Shown here piece by piece: positions 37,307 to 47,295 of a DNA stretch of 64,000 nucleotides. Positions within the stretch are counted from its first letter, which is position 1. The number at the start of each line of letters is the position of its first letter. The notes below the pieces were generated by a model. The model saw only the letters and a program-made list of their open reading frames with translations. It was not told the origin of the DNA and did no database searches. The DNA comes from Bacteroidota bacterium. Its GTDB lineage: Bacteria > Bacteroidota > Bacteroidia > NS11-12g > UBA9320. The DNA lies in the NCBI GenBank assembly GCA_013359235.1, contig JABWCE010000004.1, positions 106,555-170,554 on the forward strand, in the 5' to 3' direction. The translations under genes and the position numbers were made by a program.

Positions 37307-39849
37307 AAGAAATTTTATATACAGGCGAAAATCTATTGCTTGGCAATATTGGACATTTTTGCGTAGCACTTGCTTTTTGCTCAGCTATATTTAGTGGTAT
37401 TTCTTATTTTCTGGCTGTTGAGAAAGATGTTTTTTGGAAAAAATACGGACGTATTGGATTTATAATTCATTCAATAGCAGTTTCAGGAATTTTTATTAGC
37501 CTTTTTTCAATTATTTATGGGCATTATTTTGAGTACAAATACGCTTGGCAACACAGTTCAAAATCTTTACCATGGTACTATATGCTCTCATGCTTTTGGG
37601 AAGGGCAAGAAGGTAGTTTTCTGTTATGGATGTTTTGGAATGCTGTAATTGGTCTTTTACTTATTTTTAAAATAAAAAACTGGGAAAGCCCTGTATTAGC
37701 AATAGTTTGTATTACACAGGCTGTTCTATCAAGCATGTTACTCGGTATTGAAATTGGCAATTTATACAAAATTGGCAGTAGTCCATTTGAGCTATTGCGA
37801 GTTGCAATGATAGATACAGCACCTGTTTTCAAAAATGCTGATTATTTATCAAACATTACCGATGGCAGAGGTTTAAACCCTTTGTTGCAAAATTATTGGA
37901 TGGTAATTCATCCTCCATTCTTGTTTTTCGGTTTTGCTTCCGGTATTGTTCCATTTGCATTTGCAGTTAGTGGGTTATGGACCGGAAATTTTAAAGAATG
38001 GCTAAAACCTGCTCTACCATGGACAATAGTATCGGCAATGTTGCTTGGTGCAGGAATAATTATGGGAGGTTTCTGGGCTTATGAATCTTTGTCTTTTGGC
38101 GGTTATTGGGCTTGGGATCCTGTTGAAAATGCCTCTCTTGTTCCTTGGCTTATACTTATTGCTGCATTGCATATTATGATTGTGTATAAAAATACAGGAA
38201 CCAGCATTATAATAACTTACATATTTACAATTCTTCCATTTTTACTTATTCTTTATGCAACATTTCTTACCCGTAGCGGTATTCTTGGCGATTCAAGCGT
38301 ACATTCATTTACCGATCTTGGATTAAGCGGGCAATTACTTGTATTCATCTTCTTGTTTTATGCTTTGCCTCTTTTTGCCATTGTAAAAACAAAAAAACAA
38401 AAAATATTTTTACATCTTAGTTACTGGGTTGTTTTTACATTAAATATACTTTTGGCTTTTATTAATAAAAATCAAACATTAATAGAAATTATAAAATGGA
38501 TAGATATTGTTTTTTTAATTTTTATCACAGTGTGGTTTGTTGTAAGTTTATACAAAATTTTTCCATCAAGCAAAACTGAAGAAAGTTTTAAAAACCGTAG
38601 TCTATGGTTGTTTTTGGGAAGTCTTGCACTTGTACTTTCTGCTTTTCAGGTGCTACTTGTAACTTCATTTCCTGTAATAAATAAATTATTTTCTACCAAA
38701 CTTGCACCCCCTGTAGATGCAATGGCTTCGTACAACAAATTTCATCTTCCGGTAGCTATTGTTATTGCTTTGCTTTCTGCCATTTCGCAGTTTTTTAAAT
38801 TTAAAAACACTAATATTTCAAAAACACTAATTCATATTTTTAAAAATTTTGTGTTTTCATTAATATTATCAGCGGTTTTAATGTATGTATTCAAAATTTT
38901 TACCATAAAATACTTATTTCTTTTACTTGCATCAGTTTTTACAATAATATCAAATATTTCATATTTTGTTGAGGTATTAAAAGGCAAATTAAAAATATCA
39001 GGAGCCTCTGTAGCCCATATAGGATTTGGTTTTATGCTAATAGGCATTCTTGTTTCGAGTGAAAAAAAACAAGTAATTTCAATAAACCGAACAATAGATT
39101 TTGGAACTGAAACTGACGAAAAAACCAAGCGAGAAAATATACTTTTGCCTCGTGGAGATACAATTTTAATGAACCCTTACAAAGTTACTTACCTGAAAGA
39201 TACAATTAAAGGGCAAAATACCTATTACAAAATACTTTACAAATCTTTAACAAAAAACGAAGAATTTATACTTGAACCCAATGCAAGAATAAACGAAGGG
39301 CAACTAATGGCAAATCCCGATATAAAAAGATATCTTACACATGATATTTATTCGTATGTAAGCAGTGTGCCCGACCGCGAAAAGCAAGATGCGCAGCCCT
39401 GGGGCGAAACAAAACAACATAAAGTGAAACCCGGTGATACCGTTTTGACAGAAAATGGAATTGTGATTTTTGAAAGTATTGATAAAAACGTAAAACTAAG
39501 TACTGCAAGGGTTGACAACGAAATGTGGGGTGCTAATCTCAAAATTATTTCACAGGGTAAAACTTATTCGGCAAAACCAATTTTTGCTATAACTAAAAAT
39601 TCTTTTTATACCATCGAAGACCAAATAAACGAAGCAGGTATGAAAATTATTTTTTATGTAAAAGCCGATAATGGTAGCGTTTCTGCTTATATTGATATAG
39701 CCGAACGAGCCCCTGTTAGAGATTTTATTATTCTCAAAGCAATAATGTTTCCATACATTAATCTATTATGGGGAGGTGTAATTATCATGACAGCAGGTTT
39801 TATAATTTCTGCTGTAAAAAGAAGTAAAGACTATAGAAAATCTAATTGA
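37303..39849 (+). CDS. ccmF: Cytochrome c heme lyase CcmF
   Basis: An 848-residue multi-spanning protein with the WWD heme domain GGYWAWDPVENASLVPW near residues 265-282, preceded by MVIHPPFLFFGFASG. At least 13 helices and a large periplasmic domain near the C-terminus (about 590-810) are present. It attaches heme from CcmE to CxxCH of apocytochromes. Longer than the E. coli protein, as in Bacteroidota. Overlaps ccmE and the next gene by 4 bases each, so translation is probably coupled. No CcmH or CcmG is present nearby. Confidence 0.95.
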   Translation: MKEILYTGENLLLGNIGHFCVALAFCSAIFSGISYFLAVEKDVFWKKYGRIGFIIHSIAVSGIFISLFSIIYGHYFEYKYAWQHSSKSLPWYYMLSCFWEGQEGSFLLWMFWNAVIGLLLIFKIKNWESPVLAIVCITQAVLSSMLLGIEIGNLYKIGSSPFELLRVAMIDTAPVFKNADYLSNITDGRGLNPLLQNYWMVIHPPFLFFGFASGIVPFAFAVSGLWTGNFKEWLKPALPWTIVSAMLLGAGIIMGGFWAYESLSFGGYWAWDPVENASLVPWLILIAALHIMIVYKNTGTSIIITYIFTILPFLLILYATFLTRSGILGDSSVHSFTDLGLSGQLLVFIFLFYALPLFAIVKTKKQKIFLHLSYWVVFTLNILLAFINKNQTLIEIIKWIDIVFLIFITVWFVVSLYKIFPSSKTEESFKNRSLWLFLGSLALVLSAFQVLLVTSFPVINKLFSTKLAPPVDAMASYNKFHLPVAIVIALLSAISQFFKFKNTNISKTLIHIFKNFVFSLILSAVLMYVFKIFTIKYLFLLLASVFTIISNISYFVEVLKGKLKISGASVAHIGFGFMLIGILVSSEKKQVISINRTIDFGTETDEKTKRENILLPRGDTILMNPYKVTYLKDTIKGQNTYYKILYKSLTKNEEFILEPNARINEGQLMANPDIKRYLTHDIYSYVSSVPDREKQDAQPWGETKQHKVKPGDTVLTENGIVIFESIDKNVKLSTARVDNEMWGANLKIISQGKTYSAKPIFAITKNSFYTIEDQINEAGMKIIFYVKADNGSVSAYIDIAERAPVRDFIILKAIMFPYINLLWGGVIIMTAGFIISAVKRSKDYRKSN

Positions 39850-40613
39850 AATCAAAAATTTCATTCATAGGTGCAGGCAATCTTTCATTTCATTTGGCAA
39901 ATGCTTTTGACCTTGCTGGTTACACAATTCATCAGATAATAAGCCGAAATGAAAATATCGGGAAAAACCTTGCTAAAAAATATTCGGCATTTTTTGATAT
40001 AAACCCCGAAAATATTGCCGAAGACAGCGATTTTGTTTTTATTACCGTACCCGACAATTTTATCGAAGAAATTGTAAAAAAAACAATAACTACAAACCCC
40101 TGTTTTGTACACTGTGCCGGCAGTATCTCACTCTCAGCAATATCAAATTATAAAACTGATGCTGCTATATTTTATCCTCTACAAAGTTTCACAAAAAACC
40201 GAAAACTCAATTATTTCGCAATACCTGTATTTATTGAAGCAAGCAACAATCTTGCCTATAATAAAATTAAAAATCTTGCTAACGACTTTTCTAATCAAGT
40301 TGAAGAGCTTAGCTCAGAAAAAAGAAGAATTTTGCATCTTGCTGCAGTAATTTCTAATAATTTTACAAATCATCTTCTTAGCCAGTCAGAACATTTGCTG
40401 AAAAAAGCCGATATGCCAATTAAATGGCTCAAACCACTGCTTGAAGAAACTGTTTCAAAAGCCTTTGAACTTGGACCTGAGCAAAGCCAAACAGGACCTG
40501 CAAAAAGACATGATGAACTAACAATAAATACACATCTTGAAATATTGCAAAATGAAACCGCAATAAAAGAAATTTATAAAATTATTTCGGAGCAAATAAA
40601 AGCCAAATATTAA
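39846..40613 (+). CDS. Rossmann-fold/DUF2520 oxidoreductase-like protein
   Basis: A 255-residue protein with an N-terminal NAD(P)-binding Rossmann fold (KISFIGAGNLSFHLANAF) and a C-terminal DUF2520 helical domain (AAVISNNFTNHLLSQSEHLL, GPAKRHDELTINTHLEIL). It resembles the F420/ketopantoate reductase-like group, but the substrate is unknown. The start is TTG at 39846, overlapping the ccmF stop by 4 bases. This gene often sits near envelope or heme genes in Bacteroidota. Confidence 0.88.
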   Translation: MKSKISFIGAGNLSFHLANAFDLAGYTIHQIISRNENIGKNLAKKYSAFFDINPENIAEDSDFVFITVPDNFIEEIVKKTITTNPCFVHCAGSISLSAISNYKTDAAIFYPLQSFTKNRKLNYFAIPVFIEASNNLAYNKIKNLANDFSNQVEELSSEKRRILHLAAVISNNFTNHLLSQSEHLLKKADMPIKWLKPLLEETVSKAFELGPEQSQTGPAKRHDELTINTHLEILQNETAIKEIYKIISEQIKAKY

Positions 40614-40741
40614 AATTCCAATATTTTCATTTGATATTTTTAATAACAATTGAACTTGTAAAATACAAAAGTTATTGGGTTTTGTATTATTATAGATTTA
40701 TTTTTAACTTCGCAGCCCTTATTTCAATTTAAAACTGAAAA

Positions 40742-41800
40742 ATGAGTTTATCAAAAATAAAAGAATTACTTGGTTCTAATGCCGATTACCTATTGAACCA
40801 TGAATGTAAAACAATTTCAAAAGACAGATTACACAAACCAAACTCAAACTATTTCATTGATTCGTTTGGCGATAGCAATAGAAATCCACAAGTATTGCGT
40901 AGCCTTTCGCAGATCTTTAACAATGGAAGATTGGGAGGAACCGGATATGTTTCAATACTGCCAGTAGATCAAGGAATAGAGCATAGTGCAGGGGCATCTT
41001 TTGCACCAAATCCCGATTATTTTGATCCTGAAAATATTGTAAAACTCGCTATCGAAGGCGGTTGTAATGCTGTGGCTTCATCATTTGGTGTACTTGCGGC
41101 ATGTTCGAGAAAATATGCTCATAAAATACCTTTTATCGTAAAAATAAATCATAACGAATTTATTTCGTTTCCAAACAGATACAATCAGATAATGTTTGGG
41201 TCAGTAGAAGAAGCATGGAACCTTGGAGCAGTTGCTGTTGGTGCTACAATTTATTTTGGGTCAGACGAAAGTCATCAACAAATTATTGAAGTTGCAGAAG
41301 CATTTGAGCAAGCACATCAGTTAGGAATGGCTACTGTACTTTGGTGCTATCTCAGAAATAATTCATTTAAAAAAGATGGGGTTGATTACCATGCCAGTTC
41401 TGACCTTACAGCACAGGCAAATCATCTTGGGGTAACAATTCAAGCAGATATTATTAAACAAAAACTTCCGGTAAATAATGGTGGTTTTACAGCAATAAAC
41501 TTTAGCAAAACACATCCAAAAGTTTACAGCGAACTAACAAGCGAACATCCAATAGATTTGTGCCGTTATCAGGTAGCAAATTGCTATATGGGAAAAATAG
41601 GATTAATAAACTCTGGTGGTGAAAGCAAAGGAGCAAGTGACCTATCAGAAGCAGTTTCAACGGCTGTAATTAACAAACGTGCAGGTGGGTGTGGGCTTAT
41701 TTCGGGAAGAAAAGCTTTTCAAAAACCTATAAATGAAGGCATAAATTTATTAAATGCAATACAAGATGTTTATCTCGAAAAAGAGGTAACAATAGCATAA
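40742..41800 (+). CDS. Class I fructose-bisphosphate aldolase (DeoC/LacD-FbaB type)
   Basis: A 352-residue TIM-barrel aldolase of the DhnA/FbaB type. Signatures: [19 protein letters not shown] near the N-terminus, [15 protein letters not shown], the Lys-containing [10 protein letters not shown], and [15 protein letters not shown] near the C-terminus. It would split fructose-1,6-bisphosphate by Schiff-base chemistry. Full length. Followed after 29 bases by accD; the two may share a transcript. A TAACTTCG element upstream could be a -7 box. Confidence 0.92.
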   Translation: MSLSKIKELLGSNADYLLNHECKTISKDRLHKPNSNYFIDSFGDSNRNPQVLRSLSQIFNNGRLGGTGYVSILPVDQGIEHSAGASFAPNPDYFDPENIVKLAIEGGCNAVASSFGVLAACSRKYAHKIPFIVKINHNEFISFPNRYNQIMFGSVEEAWNLGAVAVGATIYFGSDESHQQIIEVAEAFEQAHQLGMATVLWCYLRNNSFKKDGVDYHASSDLTAQANHLGVTIQADIIKQKLPVNNGGFTAINFSKTHPKVYSELTSEHPIDLCRYQVANCYMGKIGLINSGGESKGASDLSEAVSTAVINKRAGGCGLISGRKAFQKPINEGINLLNAIQDVYLEKEVTIA

Positions 41801-41829
41801 TTTTACTTTTTTTAAAAAAACTATAAGAA

Positions 41830-42708
41830 ATGAGTTGGTTTAAAAGAGTTAAAGAAGGAATAGCAACCAAAACACAAGACAAAAAAGAAACACCTGATGG
41901 TCTTTGGCACCAGTGCCCAAAATGCAAAAAACCTGTATTGGCAAAAGACCTGATTAAAAATAGCTGGGTTTGTCCACATTGCGATTTTCACGAAAAAATT
42001 GGTTCAGAAGGATATTTTCGTATTATTTACGATGATGAAAAATATACTTTGATGTTTGATAATATTACATCTGCCGATCCATTAAAATTTGTAGATTCAA
42101 AACCTTACCCCGAAAAAATAAAGGATGCTATATTAAAAACCGGGCTTAACGATGCAGTAAGAGTTGCTGTTGGAAAATTGAACGGTAAAAAATTAGTTAC
42201 CGCCTGTATGGATTTTAAATTTATAGGTGGCTCAATGGGAAGTGTAGTTGGTGAAAAAATAGCAAGAGCTATAGACTATGCCAGAGAACACCATATTCCG
42301 CTACTTATAATTTCAAAATCAGGTGGGGCAAGAATGATGGAATCGTCATATTCACTAATGCAAATGGCTAAAACTTCAGCCAAACTTGCTTTGCTATCGC
42401 AAAGTAAAATTCCATTTATTTCATTAATGACTGACCCTACAACCGGTGGGGTAACTGCATCATTTGCCATGCTTGGCGATTTTAATATTGCCGAACCCGA
42501 GTCTTTAATAGGATTTGCCGGACCCAGAGTTATCAAAGAAACAATAGGTAAAGACCTTCCCAAAGGGTTTCAAAGAGCTGAGTTTCTGGTTGAAAAAGGT
42601 TTTTTAGATTATATAATTAATCGCAAAGAACTTAAACAAAACCTTTCAACACTTCTTTCAATTATATGGGACAAAAAAACTAAGAAAAAAGAAAGTGAAG
42701 AAGTATAA
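41830..42708 (+). CDS. accD: Acetyl-CoA carboxylase carboxyltransferase subunit beta
   Basis: A 292-residue AccD. The N-terminal zinc ribbon has C29, C32, C48 and C51 (CPKCKKPVLAK and WVCPHCDFHEK). The crotonase-fold carboxyltransferase domain contains SKSGGARMMESSYSLMQMAK and MTDPTTGGVTASFAMLGD. It works with AccA, which is not in the window, to make malonyl-CoA for fatty acid synthesis. Lies between the aldolase and gcvH on the same strand. Confidence 0.97.
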   Translation: MSWFKRVKEGIATKTQDKKETPDGLWHQCPKCKKPVLAKDLIKNSWVCPHCDFHEKIGSEGYFRIIYDDEKYTLMFDNITSADPLKFVDSKPYPEKIKDAILKTGLNDAVRVAVGKLNGKKLVTACMDFKFIGGSMGSVVGEKIARAIDYAREHHIPLLIISKSGGARMMESSYSLMQMAKTSAKLALLSQSKIPFISLMTDPTTGGVTASFAMLGDFNIAEPESLIGFAGPRVIKETIGKDLPKGFQRAEFLVEKGFLDYIINRKELKQNLSTLLSIIWDKKTKKKESEEV

Positions 42709-42757
42709 ATACAGAAATTAAAAAAACATTAGATTTGCAAAAATTTTATCAGAAAAT

Positions 42758-43135
42758 ATGGAATTCCCAAAAGAATTAAAATACACAAAAGAACATGAAT
42801 GGATAAAAGTAAACGGAGATGTAGCTACCATTGGTATTACTGAATTTGCACAATCAGAACTTGGCGACATTGTTTTTGTAGAAATTGAAACCGTTGGAGA
42901 GGTTCTAAACACACATGATGTATTTGGCACAGTTGAAGCAGTGAAAACAGTGTCAGACTTGTTTTTACCGGTAGGAGGTGAAATAATTGAAAAAAATCCC
43001 GAATTAGATACCAATCCTCAACTTGTAAACACCGACCCCTATGGTAACGGCTGGATGATAAAAGTGAAAATGAACAATAACGACGATATAAAAAACCTAC
43101 TTTCATCTGACGAATACGCTCAGATAGCAGGATAA
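42758..43135 (+). CDS. gcvH: Glycine cleavage system H protein
   Basis: A 125-residue lipoyl carrier. The lipoylated Lys is K63 in FGTVEAVKTVSDLFLPVGG. TKEHEWIKVNGDVATIGITE at the start and NTDPYGNGWMIKVKM near the end complete the family pattern. It shuttles methylamine between GcvP and GcvT, neither of which is here, and may also serve lipoate metabolism. Follows accD by 49 bases. Confidence 0.97.
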   Translation: MEFPKELKYTKEHEWIKVNGDVATIGITEFAQSELGDIVFVEIETVGEVLNTHDVFGTVEAVKTVSDLFLPVGGEIIEKNPELDTNPQLVNTDPYGNGWMIKVKMNNNDDIKNLLSSDEYAQIAG

Positions 43136-43156
43136 TTTAATATCGTAAATTACAAT

Positions 43157-43186
43157 TTGCATTTAATTAAAATTATTTTAATTTTG
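43157..43186 (+). promoter_or_regulatory. Bacteroidota-type promoter for rpmH-rnpA-yidD
   Basis: TTG at 43157-43159, a 19-base spacer and TAATTTTG at 43179-43186, an exact fit to TTG-N19-TAnnTTTG, 27 bases before the rpmH ATG. Confidence 0.6.
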
Positions 43187-43213
43187 CAGTCCTTTTAAAA
43201 AATACATTTTCAG

Positions 43214-43372
43214 ATGAAACGTACTTTTCAACCATCGAACAGAAAAAGAAAAAACAAACACGGTTTCAGAACCCGTATGGCTACCAAAAACGGACGTAAA
43301 GTTTTGGCAGCCCGCAGAGCAAAAGGTCGTAAAAAGCTTACAGTTTCTGACGAAGCTCGTCATAAATATTAA
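43214..43372 (+). CDS. rpmH: 50S ribosomal protein L34
   Basis: A 52-residue basic protein missed by the ORF track because of its size. It begins [20 protein letters not shown] and ends [10 protein letters not shown], a full-length L34. The sequence [15 protein letters not shown] is the conserved rRNA-binding region. It sits directly upstream of rnpA, the near-universal bacterial order. It has a good promoter. Confidence 0.97.
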   Translation: MKRTFQPSNRKRKNKHGFRTRMATKNGRKVLAARRAKGRKKLTVSDEARHKY

Positions 43373-43394
43373 TAGTAGAAACTAAAGCCATACA

Positions 43395-43778
43395 ATGGCA
43401 GGTATTTACTCATTATCTAAAGGCGAAATTCTATCCAGCACCAAATTAATAGAAAAAATATTCAAAAGAGAGGGTGAAATGATATCTAAATTTCCCCTCT
43501 CTTTTATTTTTATTAAACATGATTTTGAAGAAAAAACAAAAGCTAAAATTTTGTTTTCTGTATCATCAAAAAAAATAAAAAAAGCCCATGACCGAAACCG
43601 TATAAAACGACTAATGAAGGAATGTTATCGCCTGTATAAACCTGAACTTTATAATAAAATAGATAGCAACAAATACATCTTTTGTATGAGTTACAACTCT
43701 CACAAGTTGTGTGAATTTGATGAAATAAACAAAAAATACAATATCTTGCTTAATGAATTTTATAAAAAAATTTCTTAA
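43395..43778 (+). CDS. rnpA: Ribonuclease P protein component
   Basis: A 127-residue RNase P protein subunit that helps the catalytic RNA mature tRNA 5' ends. The RNR signature is in [16 protein letters not shown], and [11 protein letters not shown] precedes it. Starts 22 bases after rpmH and overlaps yidD by 26 bases, which supports a single operon. Confidence 0.95.
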   Translation: MAGIYSLSKGEILSSTKLIEKIFKREGEMISKFPLSFIFIKHDFEEKTKAKILFSVSSKKIKKAHDRNRIKRLMKECYRLYKPELYNKIDSNKYIFCMSYNSHKLCEFDEINKKYNILLNEFYKKIS

Positions 43779-43992
43779 AATTCTTGCATACCCCTTGCTT
43801 ATACTTATCTGGTTTTATCAGAAATTTATTTCACCTTTATTGCCTTCATCGTGCCGCTACACTCCCACTTGCTCACAATACGCAAAAGAGGCACTTTACA
43901 AATATGGAATTTTAAAAGGTAGTTTTTTAGCTGCGAAGAGAATACTTAGTTGTAATCCATGGGGAGGACATGGACACGACCCTGTTCCTTAA
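43753..43992 (+). CDS. yidD: Membrane protein insertion efficiency factor YidD
   Basis: A 79-residue protein with an amphipathic N-terminus and the Cys-rich YidD core [19 protein letters not shown] and [15 protein letters not shown]. It assists YidC in membrane insertion. The start lies inside the end of rnpA, in a different frame. yidC itself is not in the window. Confidence 0.96.
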   Translation: MNFIKKFLKILAYPLLILIWFYQKFISPLLPSSCRYTPTCSQYAKEALYKYGILKGSFLAAKRILSCNPWGGHGHDPVP

Positions 43993-44024
43993 CTTTATTC
44001 TATAGTTTGCTAATTTTTTAATTG

Positions 44025-44747
44025 CTATTCAATCTTAAATTTTAAAGCAATTACCGAAACTAAAACATAACCTAAAATTGCAATAGAAATACCTTGAAAA
44101 CCAAATGAAATCAATGAAACAGCACCTATTAAAATAACTATCCACCGATATAGATTTTCTTTTATTGCAAAATTTTTAAACTTTAATGCAAGTAACGGAA
44201 TTTCTGAAACCATCAGCATACACAAAATAAAAATTAGAAATGTTACAAACCAGGGATTAATCATAAATGAAAGCATTCCGTTTTTTTCAACAAAAGGCAG
44301 CGATGCCACTATTAGCCCCGAACTTGGAACTGGTAAACCCAAAAACGAATCTGTTTGGCGACTATCAATATTGAATTTTGCTAAACGAATTGCCGAAAAC
44401 AACCCAATAAACAACCCAAATATCGAATAATCTCCCATAAAGCTATATGCAATGATTATAAATGAAGGAGCAACACCAAAACTTACTACATCGGCAAGAC
44501 TATCCAACTGTTTTCCCAACTCGGTATTTATTTTTAGAATTCTTGCAGCAAAGCCATCTAAAAAATCAAAAACAGAAGAAGCAAAAATAAAAAGTGAAGG
44601 CGAAACCAAAAGCCATTTACTCGATATAGAATTTTGATTTTGTAAAAAGTCGGGAATATTAAACGCCGCCACCCAACACGCAATCATACCACAAGCAAGG
44701 TTAGCAAGCGTTAAAATATTAGGTATCCAATTTTTTATAAACTTCAT
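44025..44747 (-). CDS. pssA: CDP-diacylglycerol-serine O-phosphatidyltransferase
   Basis: About 240 residues from the ATG at 44747 (MKFIKNWIPNILTLANLACG); the ORF track starts at a TTG 15 bases earlier. The CDP-alcohol phosphotransferase motif DFLDGFAARILKINTELGKQ, continuing to LDSLADVVSFG, holds the metal-binding Asp residues. Eight or so membrane segments. It makes phosphatidylserine, precursor of phosphatidylethanolamine. No decarboxylase gene is adjacent. Convergent with yidD. Confidence 0.92.
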   Translation of the reverse strand: MKFIKNWIPNILTLANLACGMIACWVAAFNIPDFLQNQNSISSKWLLVSPSLFIFASSVFDFLDGFAARILKINTELGKQLDSLADVVSFGVAPSFIIIAYSFMGDYSIFGLFIGLFSAIRLAKFNIDSRQTDSFLGLPVPSSGLIVASLPFVEKNGMLSFMINPWFVTFLIFILCMLMVSEIPLLALKFKNFAIKENLYRWIVILIGAVSLISFGFQGISIAILGYVLVSVIALKFKIE

Positions 44748-44910
44748 AATTTTACTTTGCAAATAAAAACTAATAAAACATGTATATAAAATTAAAAAAT
44801 GCTTAAATCAAATTTAGATTACAATACTAAAAATCATTTTATCTGATTTTATACTAAAATTGTCTAAGTAAAAATTTGCTATACTTTTTCATACAATAAT
44901 TTCGCACCTC

Positions 44911-47283
44911 ATGAAACCAAAATCCATTTTAATTTTAGTGTTTTTTGCCTTTTGGGCTAATATTTTAAAAGCACAATCATATACAATAAGCGGAAGAATA
45001 ACCGATGAAAAAACAGGTGAAGACTTAGCAGGTGCAACCGTTTTAGTAAAGGGCACATCAAACGGTGTAAGTTCAAATAACTATGGTTTTTATTCATTAA
45101 CTGTACCAAAGGGAAATATTACTTTGATAATTAGATATGTTGGATATTCGGAAATTGAAAAATTAATTTCTTTATCAAAAAACATTACTTTAAATGTAGA
45201 ACTTAATGAAAAATCAAAAGATATTGATGAGGTTGTAATAAGTGCCCAAATACAAGAATCAAAAACCGAAAACAAACAAATAAATGTTATGAAACTCGAT
45301 ATGCAATCAATAAAAAGAGTTCCTATGGTTTTTGGCGAAGTTGATATATTAAAAACTGTTACCATGCTACCCGGCATAGTAAGTGCCGGCGAGGGCAACT
45401 CTGGTTTTAGTGTTAGAGGTGGCACACAAGATCAAAATCTTATTTTGTTAGATGAAGCTACAGTTTACAACATTTCTCATCTGCTTGGTTTTTTTTCGGT
45501 TTTTAATGGCGATGCAATAAGAGATTTAGATGTTTACAAAGGCGGCATACCTCCTCAATACGGAGGAAGGCTATCTTCTTTAATAGATGTACGAATGAAA
45601 GAAGGCAATAACAAAAAATATACAGGCGCCGGTGGAATAGGTTTACTTTCGAGCAGGTTTACCTTCGAAGGTCCTATTATTAAAAATAAAGCCTCATTTA
45701 TTGTATCTGGCAGGCGTTCGTATGCTGATATTTTCTTGCCTCTTTCAAAAGTAGAAGGTGCAAAAAACAGCAAATTGTACTTTTATGATTTTAATGCAAA
45801 AATTAATTATAAAATAAGTGATAAAGACAAACTTTTTATTTCGGGGTATTTTGGCAGAGACAAATTTGAATTTTCGGGATTGTTTGGAAATAGCTGGGGA
45901 AATAAAACAGCTACCGTAAGATGGAACCATTTGTTTAACAAAAAACTTTTTTGCAACCAAACATTTATTTTTAGCGATTTTGATTATTACTTCAGTTTCA
46001 ATTTTTCTGAAGCAAGCAATTTAGAATTTTTGCAAGGTATAAGAGATTACAGCTATAAAACAGATTTTTCGTGGTATTACAATCCTGCAAACAAATTAAA
46101 CTTTGGCGGAATAATAACACATCACAATTTTAATCCAGGTGAAATAAGACCAATAACTTCTGAATCATTTTTAAAAAGTGATATTATTATGGATAGACGC
46201 AAAGCTCTTGAAAGTGCAATTTATGGAGAACATGAACATAAATTTAATACACGATTTAAAATAAGATACGGGGTTCGATATTCAATTTTTAACAACCTGG
46301 GCAGTAGCAAAGAGTATGCATTCAGCTATGATAGTATTGGGGCTCCTCCTATTGTTAATGATACATTTACATATAAGAAAAATTCAATTTACAATACTTA
46401 TGGCGGTTTAGAACCACGCATGAGTGCAAGTTATAATTTTACTAAAAATGATGCATTAAAATTTTCATACAACAGAACTCTTCAATATTTGCAACAGGCT
46501 TCAAATACAGGCTTTGCTTTGCCAACCGACCAATGGATACCTGCAAATATTAATATAAAACCACAGGTTTCTGACCAGTTTGCAATTGGTTTTTTTAAAA
46601 ACTTTGATTTAGGGCTTGAAACTTCAGTTGAAGTATATTATAAATGGATGAAAAACCAAGTAGATTTTAGAGACAATGCTGCACTTTTTTTAAATGATTA
46701 TGTATATGGCGAATTGCTCACAGGCACAGGCTGGAGTTATGGTTCAGAGTTTTTTATAAAAAAAACAAAAGGTAATTTTAAAGGTTTTATAAGTTATACT
46801 TTATCGCGGTCTATGAGAAAAATAAATGGTATTAACCAAAACAAAGCATATCCTACAAATACCGACCGTACTCATAATCTCACAGTAAATTCAACTTATG
46901 AAATAAATAAATTATGGGATTTAAACCTCAATTTTGTTTTTATAACGGGCAATCCGGTAACTTTGCCACAAGGCAGATGGGAGTTTGATGGTAAACTTAT
47001 ACCTTTCTATGGTCCTCGAAATTCACAGCGTTTTCCGGCATATCACAGGATGGATATTGGTGTAAACTATTATCCTAAAAAACTTATATTTAAAAAATTT
47101 GAAAATTCGTGGAACCTCTCAGTGTACAACCTTTATGGCAGAAAAAATCCTTATGCTATACTTACAGGAACAAGAAAAATTAAAGACGAAAACAATAAAG
47201 AAATAGATACCGGTATTCCGATTACAGAAAAGTTTGCATTATTCAGATGGGTGCCATCAGTTACTTGGAATTTTAAATTTTAA
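44911..47283 (+). CDS. TonB-dependent receptor with carboxypeptidase-regulatory-like domain
   Basis: A 790-residue outer-membrane transporter. Signal peptide (FFAFWANILKAQ), CarboxypepD_reg-like domain (YTISGRITDEKTGEDLAGAT), plug domain (PMVFGEVDILKTVTMLPGIV, SVRGGTQDQNLILLDEATVY), then a large barrel ending WVPSVTWNFKF. It is not a SusC-type receptor, since it is shorter and no SusD follows. The partner DUF4249 lipoprotein gene starts 12 bases after it, a recurrent pairing in Bacteroidota. The ligand is unknown. Confidence 0.92.
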   Translation: MKPKSILILVFFAFWANILKAQSYTISGRITDEKTGEDLAGATVLVKGTSNGVSSNNYGFYSLTVPKGNITLIIRYVGYSEIEKLISLSKNITLNVELNEKSKDIDEVVISAQIQESKTENKQINVMKLDMQSIKRVPMVFGEVDILKTVTMLPGIVSAGEGNSGFSVRGGTQDQNLILLDEATVYNISHLLGFFSVFNGDAIRDLDVYKGGIPPQYGGRLSSLIDVRMKEGNNKKYTGAGGIGLLSSRFTFEGPIIKNKASFIVSGRRSYADIFLPLSKVEGAKNSKLYFYDFNAKINYKISDKDKLFISGYFGRDKFEFSGLFGNSWGNKTATVRWNHLFNKKLFCNQTFIFSDFDYYFSFNFSEASNLEFLQGIRDYSYKTDFSWYYNPANKLNFGGIITHHNFNPGEIRPITSESFLKSDIIMDRRKALESAIYGEHEHKFNTRFKIRYGVRYSIFNNLGSSKEYAFSYDSIGAPPIVNDTFTYKKNSIYNTYGGLEPRMSASYNFTKNDALKFSYNRTLQYLQQASNTGFALPTDQWIPANINIKPQVSDQFAIGFFKNFDLGLETSVEVYYKWMKNQVDFRDNAALFLNDYVYGELLTGTGWSYGSEFFIKKTKGNFKGFISYTLSRSMRKINGINQNKAYPTNTDRTHNLTVNSTYEINKLWDLNLNFVFITGNPVTLPQGRWEFDGKLIPFYGPRNSQRFPAYHRMDIGVNYYPKKLIFKKFENSWNLSVYNLYGRKNPYAILTGTRKIKDENNKEIDTGIPITEKFALFRWVPSVTWNFKF

Positions 47284-47295
47284 TAATTAAAAAAA

